Assembly: GCF_947500705.1 (NCBI RefSeq)
Contig: NZ_CANMSY010000006.1
Location: 62,001 to 126,000 of the forward strand
From: an uncultured Brachybacterium sp.
GTDB taxonomy: Bacteria; Actinomycetota; Actinomycetes; Actinomycetales; Dermabacteraceae
DNA length: 64,000 nucleotides
Direction of reading: 5' to 3'
A model generated the notes under the pieces. The model worked only from the letters and a program-made list of their open reading frames with translations. It was not told the origin of the DNA and did not search any database. Position numbers and translations under genes: made by a program. Below, one piece after another: positions 16,417 through 25,740 of this stretch; position 1 is the stretch's first letter, and each line of letters opens with the position of its first letter.

Positions 16417-16791
16417 ATGAACCTGCTCCTGTGGATCCTTGCTTTCGCGCTCGCCGCGGTGTTCATCGGCGCGGGCATCGCGAAGCTGGTCGGCACGCGC
16501 GATCAGCAGATCAACCGCACGCCCTATGTCGAGGACTTCCCGCAGATCGTGATCCGCGGCATCGGAGTGCTCGAGATCCTCGGGGCACTGGGGCTGATCA
16601 TCCCGGCGCTGACCGGGATCGCCACGGTGCTGGTCCCGCTCGCGGCAGCGGGCCTGGCGATCACGATGGTCTTCGCCGCACTCGTGCACATCCGCCGCGG
16701 GGACGGTCCTCGTGCCGCGCTGCCCTCGATCGTGCTCGCCCTCTGCTCGGTGTTCGTGGCCTGGTCGCGATTCGGCCCGTACCCGCTGTGA
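16417..16791 (+). CDS. DoxX-like small membrane protein
   Basis: A 124-residue protein with four hydrophobic helices, opening MNLLLWILAFALAAVFIGAG, then AKLVG, typical of the DoxX/DoxX-like family. The functions of family members are poorly known; some take part in redox homeostasis complexes. The ribosome site GAAGGAGGGT at 16401-16410 fits the ATG well, and a GATACT at 16382-16387 could be the -10. It is convergent with the BenE-type gene 12 bp downstream. Confidence 0.78.
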   Translation: MNLLLWILAFALAAVFIGAGIAKLVGTRDQQINRTPYVEDFPQIVIRGIGVLEILGALGLIIPALTGIATVLVPLAAAGLAITMVFAALVHIRRGDGPRAALPSIVLALCSVFVAWSRFGPYPL

Positions 16792-16803
16792 CCGCTGCGT
16801 CGC

Positions 16804-17970
16804 TCAGCCGTGCCGTCGGCGGCCGCGCGGGCGCAGCAGGGCCCGCAGCGCGAGCCCCACCAGCAGCGCCCAGAACGCCGCGCTGATCCCGGCCACCGAG
16901 ATGCCCGACGCCGCGATCAGCACCGTCACCCCGGCCGGCAGCTGTTCGGAGCGCTCCTCGAGGGCGGCTCGCAGCGAGACCACGAAGGTCGCGATCAGGG
17001 CCAGGCCCGCGACCGCAGGGATCACGCCCACGGGTGCCAGGGCGATCAGCTGCGCGCAGGCGGCGGCCGCGAGTCCGAGCAGGACCAGCAGCACTCCCGA
17101 GGTGACGCTCGCGATCCAGCGTCGGTCCCGGTCCTCGCCCGCCTCCGGACCGGCGGCCAGCGCCGCGGTGATCGCGGCCAGGTTGATCCCGTGGCCTCCT
17201 GCCGGGGCCGCCGCGAGGCTCCCCAGCCCGGTCGCCACCATCGTGCGACGCCAGGGCACCTCGTAGCCCAGGCCTTTCATCACTGCGACCCCGGGCACGT
17301 TCTGCGAGGCCATCGTGACCAGGTACAGCGGCAGCGCGATTCCCAGCACCGCGCCGAGAGTGAGCGCCGGCGCAGTCAGCTCGAGCACCGGCTGGAGCGG
17401 GATCGACGCGAGGCTCGCACCGGAGGTCGTCATCTCCGCCCCGATCACCACGGCAGCGGAGACGAAGGCGAGCGGAGAGGCCCAGAGCGGGGCGAACCGC
17501 TGGGCGAGCGCCCACACGAGGATCACCGGCGCCACCGCGAGCGGATTCGCCGCCACCCCGAGCACCGGGCCGAGGCACAGCTGCAGCAGCACCCCGGCGA
17601 GCATCGCCTGTGCGATCGAGGTGGGGATGCGGGCCATCAGCCGTCCCAGCGGACGCACCAGCCCGGTGAGCACGACCAGCGCGCCCACCAGGAGGAAGGC
17701 GCCGACGGCGACGGGCCAGCCGCCCTCGACCGCGCCGGTGGTCGCCAGCAGGGCGGCCCCCGGGGTGGACCAGGCGATCGTGATCGGAAGCCTGGTCCAT
17801 GAGGCGAGCAGGATCGAGGCCAGACCCATCCCGACGCTCACCGCGAGCAGCCCGCTGGCCGCCTGCTCCGCCGAGGCGCCCACCCCGTGCAACCCGGTCA
17901 GCACCACGACGAAGGAACTGGTGAAGGCGACCAGACCGGAGACGATCCCGGCGGTGAGAGGACGGAGCAT
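16804..17970 (-). CDS. benE: BenE-family benzoate/proton symporter-like transporter
   Basis: A 388-residue inner-membrane transporter with about 11-12 helices. Family features include the N-terminal GIVSGLVAFTSSFVVVLTG, LPITIAWSTPGAALLATTG, the conserved MASQNVPGVAVMKGLGYEVPW and GHGINLAAITAALAAGPEAGED. BenE proteins take up benzoate with protons, but members also sit in genomes with no benzoate catabolism, and none of those genes is near. The substrate is therefore open. The gene is monocistronic and divergent from the cyclase-like gene. Confidence 0.87.
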   Translation of the reverse strand: MLRPLTAGIVSGLVAFTSSFVVVLTGLHGVGASAEQAASGLLAVSVGMGLASILLASWTRLPITIAWSTPGAALLATTGAVEGGWPVAVGAFLLVGALVVLTGLVRPLGRLMARIPTSIAQAMLAGVLLQLCLGPVLGVAANPLAVAPVILVWALAQRFAPLWASPLAFVSAAVVIGAEMTTSGASLASIPLQPVLELTAPALTLGAVLGIALPLYLVTMASQNVPGVAVMKGLGYEVPWRRTMVATGLGSLAAAPAGGHGINLAAITAALAAGPEAGEDRDRRWIASVTSGVLLVLLGLAAAACAQLIALAPVGVIPAVAGLALIATFVVSLRAALEERSEQLPAGVTVLIAASGISVAGISAAFWALLVGLALRALLRPRGRRRHG

Positions 17971-18031
17971 GGGCGCACCCTAGGCCGGGCGCGGAGTTGT
18001 CCGCGCGGCTGTTCGCGAGGAGGATCGGGTG

Positions 18032-18994
18032 ATGACCCCCGATGACGTCATCCCCTGGCTGCTGGACACCGACCCCGCTCTGCGCTGGCAGGTCGAGCGC
18101 GATCTGCTCGATGCCCCGGAGGAGACCTGGAGGTCCACCCGCGACCGCATCTCCCAGGAGGGGTTCGGCGCCGCGCTGCTCGCCCACCAGGACCCGGCCA
18201 CCGGGATGTGGGCCGGCGGCGCGTTCTTCCCCGCCGGCTTCTTCGAGGACCCCGCGAACCAGGATCTACCCGGCCAGCCGTGGACCGCGACCACCTGGTC
18301 GCTCACCACCCTGCGCGAATGGGGCATGGACGCCGCGCCGCTGCGTGCGCGGGGCACCGCGGCGCGGCTCGCCGAGCACGCCCGCTGGGAGTACGACGCC
18401 TCCCTGCCGTATTGGGACGGGGAGGTGGACGTCTGCATCAACGCGATGACCCTCGCCAACGGTCTCTGGCTCGGTGCCGAGGTCGAGCCGCTCGTGAGCT
18501 GGTTCGTCTCCCATCAGAGGGAGGAGGGTGGATGGAACTGCGAGTGGGAGAACGGCTCGCGACGCGCGAGCTTCCACTCCACTCTCAACGCGCTGCGGGC
18601 CCTGCTGCTCCACGAGCAGGCCACGGGCGGCACCGAGGCCGCTCGCGCGGCGCGGGCGGCCGGGGAGGAGTACCTGCTCGAGCGGAACCTGACCCGGCGG
18701 CGCACCACGGGTGAGCTCGTCGGCCCGTGGGTGGACCATTTCCTGTACCCGCCGCGACACATCTACTCCGCCCTGCGCGCCCTGGAGCACTTCCGGCTCG
18801 CCGGGCGGCGCGATCCACGGATGCAGGAAGCGGTCGAGCTGGTCCGGAGCGCCCAGCAGAGCGACTGCACCTGGCTGCAGCAGCATGTCCTCCCGGGAGC
18901 AGTCTGGTTCGAGGTCGACGTGCCCGTCGGCGATCCCTCGCCCTGGCTGACCCTGCAGGGGCTGCGCGTGCTGCGGTGGTGGAACGAGGCCTGA
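18032..18994 (+). CDS. Squalene-cyclase-like alpha-toroid protein, function unknown
   Basis: A 320-residue protein. Repeated Gln-Trp-like motifs (TGMWAGGAFF, QPWTATTWSLTTLREWG, EEGGWNCEWENGSRRASFHSTLNALRAL) and His/Cys-bearing helices point to the alpha/alpha toroid fold shared by prenyltransferases and terpene cyclases. It lacks the DxDD catalytic Asp cluster of squalene-hopene cyclases and is half their length, so it is probably not a hopene synthase. GAGGAGG at 18016-18022 supports the ATG at 18032. There is no terpenoid gene nearby. Confident in the fold, not in the role. Confidence 0.75.
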   Translation: MTPDDVIPWLLDTDPALRWQVERDLLDAPEETWRSTRDRISQEGFGAALLAHQDPATGMWAGGAFFPAGFFEDPANQDLPGQPWTATTWSLTTLREWGMDAAPLRARGTAARLAEHARWEYDASLPYWDGEVDVCINAMTLANGLWLGAEVEPLVSWFVSHQREEGGWNCEWENGSRRASFHSTLNALRALLLHEQATGGTEAARAARAAGEEYLLERNLTRRRTTGELVGPWVDHFLYPPRHIYSALRALEHFRLAGRRDPRMQEAVELVRSAQQSDCTWLQQHVLPGAVWFEVDVPVGDPSPWLTLQGLRVLRWWNEA

Positions 18995-19049
18995 GCGGTC
19001 CGGTCACGGTTCAGTCACGGGAGACGCCATGCCGGTAGGGGACATAGGT

Positions 19050-19073
19050 GTCGCGACGCGACGCTGTTAGGTT
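19050..19073 (+). promoter_or_regulatory. Candidate promoter with palindrome before the peptide-type ABC operon
   Basis: TAGGTT at 19068-19073 is a plausible -10. GTCGCG-A-CGCGAC at 19050-19062 is a 6-bp inverted repeat just upstream, where an operator would overlap RNA polymerase. The 171-bp region 18995-19166 also holds a CCCAC...GTGGG repeat near 19090-19112 and a clear AGGAGG before the ATG at 19167. Confidence 0.4.
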
Positions 19074-19166
19074 GCAGAGAACCAGCGGTGCCCCACGTCA
19101 CATGTGTGGGCCCCGTCCACGACGCCGTGACCCCCGCGGCGCCTCCCTCATCCCCAGGAGGATCCG

Positions 19167-20819
19167 ATGTTCGATGCCGCATTCACCCCCAGGCGCCGCG
19201 CTGTGCTGCTGTCGATGGCCGGTGTGCCCGTGCTGCTGACCGCCTGTGCCCAGACCACCGAGGACGGCGGCGGCTCCGGCGGCTCCGACGCAGGCGGCGG
19301 CGGCGGCGGGGAGCTGACCGTCGGCACCACCGACAAGGTCACCGCCCTGGATCCCGCGGCGGCCTATGACAACGGCTCCTCCACCGTATGGACCCAGTGC
19401 TACTCCTACCTGCTGAACACCTCGATCGGCTCGGAGGACGGGCGGCCGGAACCCGATCTCGCCGAGTCCGCGGAGTTCACGAGCGACACGGTCTTCACCG
19501 TGACTCTCCAGGAGGGCCTCACCTTCGCCAACGGCAACGAGCTGACCACCGAGGACGTCAAGCACACCTTCGACCGTCAGCTCGCGATCGCGGACCCCAA
19601 CGGACCCTCGAGCCTGCTGGGCAACCTCGAGAAGGTCGAGATCATCGACGACCTCACCGTCGAGTTCCACCTCAAGGAGCCCAATGATCAGACCTTCCCG
19701 TATGTGCTGACCAGCCCCGTGGGACCGATCGTCGACGCCGAGGTGTTCCCCGCCGACGCCGTGCTGCCGGACAACGAGATCGTCGCCGCCGACGCCTTCT
19801 CCGGCCCGTACAAGATCACCAGCTGGAAGATCAACGAGCTGGTCACCTTCGAGGCCTTCGCCGACTACAAGGGCCTGTTCGGCACGCCCTCCACCTCGAG
19901 CGTGGTGATGTCCTACTACGCGGACCAGAACAACATGAAGCTGGACATCCAGGAGGGCAACATCGACTGCGTGTGGCGCTCGCTGTCCGCCACCGACATC
20001 GCTGACCTCCAGACCGATGACGGGGTCACCGTCCATGAGGGCCCCGGCGGCGAGATCCGCTACATCGTGTTCAACTTCAAGACCAACCCCTATGGCGAGG
20101 CGACCGAGGATCCGGACCCGGCCAAGGCGAAGGCGGTGCGCCAGGCCGTCGCGGATCTGCTGGACCGCACCGCGATCTCGGAGACCGTCTACAACGGCAC
20201 CTACACCCCGCTGTACTCCTACATCCCCGAGGGGCTGCCGGGCTCCGGCACCCAGTTCCAGGACCTCTACGGTGACGGCGCGGGCGGCCCCGACGCCGAG
20301 CGCGCCCGGAAGCGGCTCGAGGATGCGGGCGTCGAGATCCCGGTGCAGCTCAGCCTCCAGTACAACCCGGACCACTACGGCGCCTCCTCCGGTGACGAGT
20401 ACGCCGCGGTGAAGAGCCAGCTCGAGGCCGACGGCCTGTTCGCCGTCGACCTCCAGTCCACGGAATGGGTCCAGTACTCCAAGGACCGCACCACCGACGT
20501 CTACCCGGCGTACCAGCTGGGCTGGTTCCCGGACTACTCGGATGCGGACAACTATCTCTCGCCGTTCTTCGCCACGGAGAACTTCCTGGTCAACCACTAC
20601 TCGAACCCGAAGGTCGACGAGCTCATCTCGACCCAGCGCGGCGCCCAGGACCCGGCGGAGCGCGAAGCATTGTTCGTGGAGATCCAGGACCTCGTGGCCG
20701 AGGAGATCTCGACCCTGCCGCTGCTGCAGGGCGCGCAGATCTCGGTCTCGACCGCAACGGTCCAGGGCGTCACCCTGGACTCCTCCTTCAAGTTCCGCAT
20801 CTCGCCGATCTCGAAGTGA
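19167..20819 (+). CDS. Peptide/opine-type ABC transporter substrate-binding lipoprotein
   Basis: A 550-residue binding protein of the SBP_bac_5 (DppA/OppA/NikA) family. The signal has RRR, a short hydrophobic core and lipobox LTAC with Cys at residue 27, then a Gly/Ser linker. The mature domain starts ELTVGTTDKVTALDPAAAYDNG, and the family motif LTFANGNELTTEDVKHTFDR is clear. It delivers short peptides or similar solutes to the permeases encoded next. The dppB-like gene begins by GTGA overlap with its stop. Confidence 0.92.
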   Translation: MFDAAFTPRRRAVLLSMAGVPVLLTACAQTTEDGGGSGGSDAGGGGGGELTVGTTDKVTALDPAAAYDNGSSTVWTQCYSYLLNTSIGSEDGRPEPDLAESAEFTSDTVFTVTLQEGLTFANGNELTTEDVKHTFDRQLAIADPNGPSSLLGNLEKVEIIDDLTVEFHLKEPNDQTFPYVLTSPVGPIVDAEVFPADAVLPDNEIVAADAFSGPYKITSWKINELVTFEAFADYKGLFGTPSTSSVVMSYYADQNNMKLDIQEGNIDCVWRSLSATDIADLQTDDGVTVHEGPGGEIRYIVFNFKTNPYGEATEDPDPAKAKAVRQAVADLLDRTAISETVYNGTYTPLYSYIPEGLPGSGTQFQDLYGDGAGGPDAERARKRLEDAGVEIPVQLSLQYNPDHYGASSGDEYAAVKSQLEADGLFAVDLQSTEWVQYSKDRTTDVYPAYQLGWFPDYSDADNYLSPFFATENFLVNHYSNPKVDELISTQRGAQDPAEREALFVEIQDLVAEEISTLPLLQGAQISVSTATVQGVTLDSSFKFRISPISK

Positions 20820-21901
20820 GCACCGCCCTCGAACCCGAGGTCGAAGAGGCCCCCCGACGCCCGCGCAGGCGAGGGTCGGGGGGCGGGCTCGGCCGCTACA
20901 TACTGGTCCGCTTCCTCCTCATCATCCCCACCATCTTCATCCTGATGACGATGGTGTTCTTCCTGATGAGGATCACCGGGGATCCGCTCACGGCGGCTCT
21001 CGGCGGCCGTCTCACGCCCGCAGAGCTCGCCGAGCGACGAGCTGCCGCCGGCTATGACCGGCCGCTCATCGTGCAGTACTTCGACTACCTCGGCGGGGTG
21101 CTGCGCGGAGACTTCGGCACCACCTACTCGGACAACACGCCGGTCTCCGAGGTGCTGACCACCTATGGCGCGGCCACCTTCGAGCTGGTCGTCTACGCCC
21201 TCGTGGTCGCGCTGCTGCTGGGCGTGCCGCTGGGGATGATCGCAGCCCGCACCCGCGACCGCTGGCCCGATGCGGTGCTGCGGATCATCGCGATCCTCGG
21301 GTACGCCACTCCCGTGTTCTTCGTGGGTCTGCTGCTGAAGCTCGTGTTCTCGGTGGGCCTGGGCTGGCTGCCGGTCGCGGGGAGGCTGTCCACCGGCGGG
21401 CAGATCACCATGAGCAAGATCCTGAACCCCACCCCGTTCTACCTGCTCGACGCGCTGCGGCTGGGCGACATGGAGCTGCTGGGCGACGTGGTCAGGCACG
21501 CGATCCTGCCGGCCGTGGCGCTCGGCATCCTCACCGGCGGCATCTTCCTGCGTCTGGTGCGCACGAACATGATCGGCACGCTGGAGATGCAGTACATCGA
21601 ATCGGCGCGCTCCCGCGGCGTGGCCGAGAGCCGGCTGACCACCCGGCATGCGCTGCGACCGGCGCTGATCCCGATCATCACCGTGATGGGCATGCAGGTC
21701 GCGCTGATGCTCGGCGGTGCGGTGCTCACCGAGACCACCTTCGAGTGGAACGGCCTGGGCTACATGCTTGCCGAGTACATGAAGGCCCGCGACTACGTGG
21801 CCGTACAGGGCATCGTCATGCTGCTCGCCGTGATCGTCGCGGTCTCGAACTTCGTGGTCGATGTGATCGCCGCGCTCATCGACCCACGAGTGAGGTACTG
21901 A
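20816..21901 (+). CDS. Peptide-type ABC transporter permease (DppB-like)
   Basis: A 361-residue permease. A charged N-terminal tail of about 25 residues precedes ILVRFLLIIPTIFILMTMVF, the typical first helix, followed by a large outside loop and four to five more helices. The EAA loop is IESARSRGVAESRLTTRHALRPALIP. The GTG at 20816 overlaps the binding-protein stop by 4 bp; the frame upstream of it is an overlap with that gene and is not used. It pairs with the DppC-like permease. Confidence 0.9.
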   Translation: MSTALEPEVEEAPRRPRRRGSGGGLGRYILVRFLLIIPTIFILMTMVFFLMRITGDPLTAALGGRLTPAELAERRAAAGYDRPLIVQYFDYLGGVLRGDFGTTYSDNTPVSEVLTTYGAATFELVVYALVVALLLGVPLGMIAARTRDRWPDAVLRIIAILGYATPVFFVGLLLKLVFSVGLGWLPVAGRLSTGGQITMSKILNPTPFYLLDALRLGDMELLGDVVRHAILPAVALGILTGGIFLRLVRTNMIGTLEMQYIESARSRGVAESRLTTRHALRPALIPIITVMGMQVALMLGGAVLTETTFEWNGLGYMLAEYMKARDYVAVQGIVMLLAVIVAVSNFVVDVIAALIDPRVRY

Positions 21902-21919
21902 GATGAGTGAGGAACTGCG

Positions 21920-22963
21920 ATGACACTCTCGAACCCCGAACCCGTCGGCGAGGGCGATCCCGGCGCGACCGCCCTGTCCGCTGAGGCAGGCGCCGTCGCC
22001 GCCCGACGGGGCACCCCCTGGTACCTGCGCCTGCCGATCATCAGTCACCTGCGCAGCAGCGTCGGCCTGCAGCGCGGCATGCTGCTCACCGGCACCGTGC
22101 TGGTCGGCATCCTGCTGTTGACCGCCCTGTTCGCCCCGGTGCTCGCGCCCTACGGCTTCGCCGAGACGGGAGTCGACGGGACCCGCTTCGGCACCCAGCA
22201 GCCGCCGTCGGCCGCGCATCCGCTGGGCACCACCGTCACCGGTTTCGATGTGCTCTCGAGGGTGATCTGGGGGACCCGCACCGCGGTCGCGGTGATGGCC
22301 TGCGCGGTCGCCGCCTCCTTGTTCCTTGGGGTCGCTCTGGGGCTGCTCTCCGGATATGTCGGAGGCTGGCTGGACCGGCTGCTGGTGATGGTGGCCGATG
22401 CGGTCTACGCGTTCCCCTCCCTGCTGCTGGCGATCGTCATGTCCATCGTGATCTCCGGCGGGCAGTCCAACGCCTGGGGCGGGATCGCGGCCGCCGCGAT
22501 CTCGATCACCGTGGTGTTCATCCCGCAGTACTTCCGGGTGATCCGCGCCGAGGTGGTGCGGCTGAAGGCCGAGCCGTTCGTCGAGGCCGCGAAGGTGGTG
22601 GGCACCGGGCATCACCGCATCATGGGCACGCACCTGCTGCGCAACGCCACCCGCACCCTGCCGCTGATCTTCACGCTCAACGCCTCGGAGTCGATCCTCA
22701 CCCTGGCGGCGCTGGGGTTCCTGGGCTTCGGGATCGAGCCCACCAGCGCCTCCGAGTGGGGCTACGACCTCAACCGTGCGATGGCCGATGCGACCAGCGG
22801 GATCTGGTGGACCGGGATGTTCCCGGGCATCGCGATCGCGCTGGCTGTGCTCGGTGTGACCCTCGTGGGCGAGTCCATCAACGACCTCAACGACCCGCGC
22901 CTGCGCACCCGCCGTCGGCGCCGCACGCCGCGCAGGACTGCGCAGAAGCAGGTGAGGGCATGA
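21920..22963 (+). CDS. Peptide-type ABC transporter permease (DppC-like)
   Basis: A 347-residue permease. After a variable N terminus comes MLLTGTVLVGILLLTALFAP, then the family sequence AHPLGTTVTGFDVLSRVIWGTRTAVAV. The EAA-type loop is VEAAKVVGTGHHRIMGTHLLRN. It starts 18 nt after the DppB-like stop, and its stop overlaps the ATPase gene start by 4 bp. It completes the channel of the importer. Confidence 0.91.
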   Translation: MTLSNPEPVGEGDPGATALSAEAGAVAARRGTPWYLRLPIISHLRSSVGLQRGMLLTGTVLVGILLLTALFAPVLAPYGFAETGVDGTRFGTQQPPSAAHPLGTTVTGFDVLSRVIWGTRTAVAVMACAVAASLFLGVALGLLSGYVGGWLDRLLVMVADAVYAFPSLLLAIVMSIVISGGQSNAWGGIAAAAISITVVFIPQYFRVIRAEVVRLKAEPFVEAAKVVGTGHHRIMGTHLLRNATRTLPLIFTLNASESILTLAALGFLGFGIEPTSASEWGYDLNRAMADATSGIWWTGMFPGIAIALAVLGVTLVGESINDLNDPRLRTRRRRRTPRRTAQKQVRA

Positions 22964-24657
22964 CCGCCACGCAGAACCAGGCTCCGCGCCTGGCGATCCA
23001 GGGTCTCGACGTCAGTTTCGCGACCGACGCCGGGGACGTCCACGCGGTCGACGGGGTGAGCCTCGAGGTCGCCCCCGGGGAGATCCTCGCGATCGTCGGC
23101 GAGTCCGGGTCGGGGAAGTCCGTGACGGCGCGCGCCGTGCTGGGGCTGCTCCCGGAGACGGCGGAGTCCTCCGGCGCCGTGATCGTCTCGGGCACCGATC
23201 TGGTGGGGCTGTCCGCCGCGCGCATGCGCGCCCTGCGCGGCGAGGACGTCTCGATGATCTTCCAGGAGCCCAGCAGCGCCCTGAACCCGGTCTTCCCCAT
23301 CTGGTGGCAGCTCGGCGAGGGGCTGCGTGCGCACCGCCCGAAGATCACCAAGAAGGAGATCCGCGCCGAGGCGGTCCGTGCGCTCGAATCGGTGGGGATC
23401 CCTGACGCCGCCGAGCGGATCGATCGCTATCCTCACGAGTTCTCCGGCGGGCAGAAGCAGCGCATCATGATCGCGATGGCGCTCGCGCTCGGCGCCGAGC
23501 TGATCGTCGCCGACGAGCCCACCACTGCGTTGGACGTCACCGTGCAGGCCGAGATCCTCGGTCTGCTGCGAGAGATCCGGGAGAGCCACGGCACCTCGAT
23601 CATCGTGATCACCCACAACATGGGCGTGGTCGCGGACCTCGCCGACTCCGTCGCCGTGATGTACCACGGGCGGATCATCGAGCGGGCCGGGGTGCGGGAG
23701 CTGTTCGCGAGCCCTCGTGAGGAGTACACGCAGAAGCTGCTCGCCGCGGTGCCGCACCTGGGCCGGAACTCGGCCTGGACCGCGCTCGAGCCCGCGCAGC
23801 AGCAGGCGATCGACGCTGCGGAGCCGGTGGTGGTGGCGAAGGACCTCGTCATCGAGTATCCGGGCCGGATGGGCAAGCCCGCATTCCGGGCGGTCAAGGG
23901 GGTGGACTTCCAGATCCGCGCCGGCGAGGTGTACGGGCTGGTGGGGGAGTCCGGCTCCGGCAAGACCACCATCGGCCGCGCGATCGCGGGCCTCGAGCGC
24001 ACCACCGGCGGCAGCCTGAGCGTGCTGGGGCATGAGATGAACGGGATGCGGGAGAAGGCCTTCAAGCCCCTGCGCCGACGGATCGGGTTCGTCTTCCAGG
24101 ATCCGGCGACCTCCTTCAACCCGCACCTGACCATCGAGCAGTGCATCGCCGAACCGCTGATCGTGCATGAGCAGCAGCTGGGCCCCGTCGAGCGCGGGAA
24201 GCGGGTGCGCTCCCTGCTGGAGGCGGTCGAGCTGCCCGGCACCTACGCCGAGCGATACCCGCATGAGCTCTCCGGTGGCCAGCGCCAGCGCATCTCGCTG
24301 GCCCGCGCCCTGGTGCTCGAGCCCGAGCTGCTGATCGCCGACGAGCCGACCAGCGCGCTGGACGTCTCGGTGCAGGCGACGGTGCTGGACCTGTTCCGCG
24401 AGCTGCAGACGCGACTGGGCTTCGCAGCCCTGTTCATCAGCCACGACCTGGCGGTCGTGGACTCCCTCGCCCATCGCATCGGGGTGCTCTTCCGCGGCGA
24501 CCTGGTCGAGGACGGCCACGGACCGGACGTGCTGCAGCGACCCACCCATGAGTACACGCGCAAGCTCATCGCCTCGCTGCCGGTGCCGGATCCGATCGAG
24601 CAGGAGAAGCGGCGCGTCGCCTTCGCCGCAGAGTGGGGACGCTCCACCAGGGCGTGA
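22960..24657 (+). CDS. Fused double ABC ATPase (DppD-DppF-like)
   Basis: A 565-residue protein with two complete ABC domains in one chain. The first has GESGSGKS, signature FSGGQKQR and IVADEPTTALD. The second begins near residue 290 and has GESGSGKT, FVFQDPATSFNPHLT, LSGGQRQR and LIADEPTSALD. It replaces the separate DppD and DppF subunits and energises the preceding permeases. The ATG overlaps the DppC-like stop. Such fusions are common in actinobacteria. Confidence 0.93.
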   Translation: MTATQNQAPRLAIQGLDVSFATDAGDVHAVDGVSLEVAPGEILAIVGESGSGKSVTARAVLGLLPETAESSGAVIVSGTDLVGLSAARMRALRGEDVSMIFQEPSSALNPVFPIWWQLGEGLRAHRPKITKKEIRAEAVRALESVGIPDAAERIDRYPHEFSGGQKQRIMIAMALALGAELIVADEPTTALDVTVQAEILGLLREIRESHGTSIIVITHNMGVVADLADSVAVMYHGRIIERAGVRELFASPREEYTQKLLAAVPHLGRNSAWTALEPAQQQAIDAAEPVVVAKDLVIEYPGRMGKPAFRAVKGVDFQIRAGEVYGLVGESGSGKTTIGRAIAGLERTTGGSLSVLGHEMNGMREKAFKPLRRRIGFVFQDPATSFNPHLTIEQCIAEPLIVHEQQLGPVERGKRVRSLLEAVELPGTYAERYPHELSGGQRQRISLARALVLEPELLIADEPTSALDVSVQATVLDLFRELQTRLGFAALFISHDLAVVDSLAHRIGVLFRGDLVEDGHGPDVLQRPTHEYTRKLIASLPVPDPIEQEKRRVAFAAEWGRSTRA

Positions 24658-24675
24658 GCCGAGGAACGGGGTCGC

Positions 24676-25311
24676 TCAGGCCGGCGTGAAGCGGGGCTCG
24701 GCGCCGTCCAGGATCTCCTCGAGGATCGGGACGTCAGGCTCCGCCCATTCCCGCCCGGCGAGCTGCTCGCGGGCGAGCCACTCGAGGGCGTCATGGTCGG
24801 TGCTCGCGGTCGGCGGCGCGCCGCGCAGCCGAGCCCAGTAGCAGTCCAGGTGCAGCTCGTGGTCCCCGGCCGTGCCGATGCCGCGGCCGATCAGCCAGCC
24901 CACCTCGACCTCGACGCCCAGCTCCTCCCGCAGCTCTCGGATCAGAGCCTGCTGCGGAGACTCGCCCTGCTCGATCTTGCCGCCGGGGAACTCCCAGAGC
25001 CCTGCCGCGCTCTTGCCCGGCGCACGACGCGCGGCGAGGGTCCGGTCGCGGTCGATGATCACCGCACCGACCACGCGCAGGGGCGGCAGGTACTCATCGT
25101 CCTCCTCCTCGGCGAAGCCGACGTCGTGACTCCACCAGGAGTGGGCGCAGCCCAGGCACTCACGATCCGGGCCGGGACCGGTGCATCCCTCCCACAGCAC
25201 CCACGCAGGGGAGGAGTTATACACCTCCCTCACGGGCATCCCGATCACGTGGTGCAGCACCTGGTCAGCGCCGCAGCGGGGGCAGGTGCCTCGCACCCAT
25301 TCGAAGCTCAT
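24676..25311 (-). CDS. NUDIX hydrolase with N-terminal Cys-rich (zinc-ribbon-like) segment
   Basis: A 211-residue protein. Residues 1-60 hold CPRCGADQ and ECLGCAHSWW, two CxxC pairs that may bind zinc. The NUDIX box GKIEQGESPQQALIRELREE (G-x5-E-x7-REuxEExGu) is complete at about residues 110-132, preceded by LWEFPG as in MutT-like enzymes that clean oxidised nucleotides. Substrate is not certain. The ATG at 25311 is preferred over a GTG at 25326; a GACACT lies 6 nt upstream. It is convergent with the ABC operon. Confidence 0.85.
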   Translation of the reverse strand: MSFEWVRGTCPRCGADQVLHHVIGMPVREVYNSSPAWVLWEGCTGPGPDRECLGCAHSWWSHDVGFAEEEDDEYLPPLRVVGAVIIDRDRTLAARRAPGKSAAGLWEFPGGKIEQGESPQQALIRELREELGVEVEVGWLIGRGIGTAGDHELHLDCYWARLRGAPPTASTDHDALEWLAREQLAGREWAEPDVPILEEILDGAEPRFTPA

Positions 25312-25374
25312 GGGCCCAGTGTCCACGAGGGGTGGGACGGACGAGCCTCCCGTTCAGCTCCAGGTGACAGGCCG

Positions 25375-25638
25375 CTAGGGATCGGCCATGTCGACGTGGG
25401 GGATGCTCATCCCGCCGCCGAGCCACATCTCGCACACGCCGTTCTGGCCGTCCTTGGTGCAGTCGATGGTGGTCTCCACCGAGCCGACGCTGCTGCCCTG
25501 GACATCGGTGGGCTCGTCGTAGGAGGGCGCGGCCTCCATCGTGTCGAGGGTGCGCTGGGTGTCCTCTGAGATCGAGCGCTTCACCATGCCCTCGACCATG
25601 GTCCAACCATCGGAGCTGGTCTCCGGCACTGCCCCCAT
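25375..25638 (-). CDS. Short hypothetical protein downstream of recQ
   Basis: An 87-residue acidic protein beginning MGAVPETSSDGWTMVEGMVK and ending MSIPHVDMADP. It has two Cys residues (TIDCTKDGQNGVCEMW) that could form a disulfide. No signal peptide or helix is seen with this start. The frame stays open and coding-like back to the recQ stop codon (VDDCLASTALEGGCG just before the ATG), but there is no ATG/GTG/TTG in that part. This suggests a 5'-truncated gene or an unusual start. I do not recognise it. Confidence 0.4.
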   Translation of the reverse strand: MGAVPETSSDGWTMVEGMVKRSISEDTQRTLDTMEAAPSYDEPTDVQGSSVGSVETTIDCTKDGQNGVCEMWLGGGMSIPHVDMADP

Positions 25639-25740
25639 GCCGCAGCCGCCCTCGAGCGCGGTCGATGCCAGGCAGTCGTCGACCGCTCGCCGATGATCAC
25701 CGGAGCCGTGGGACCGATGATACCGAGTCGCGGTCGAGCG

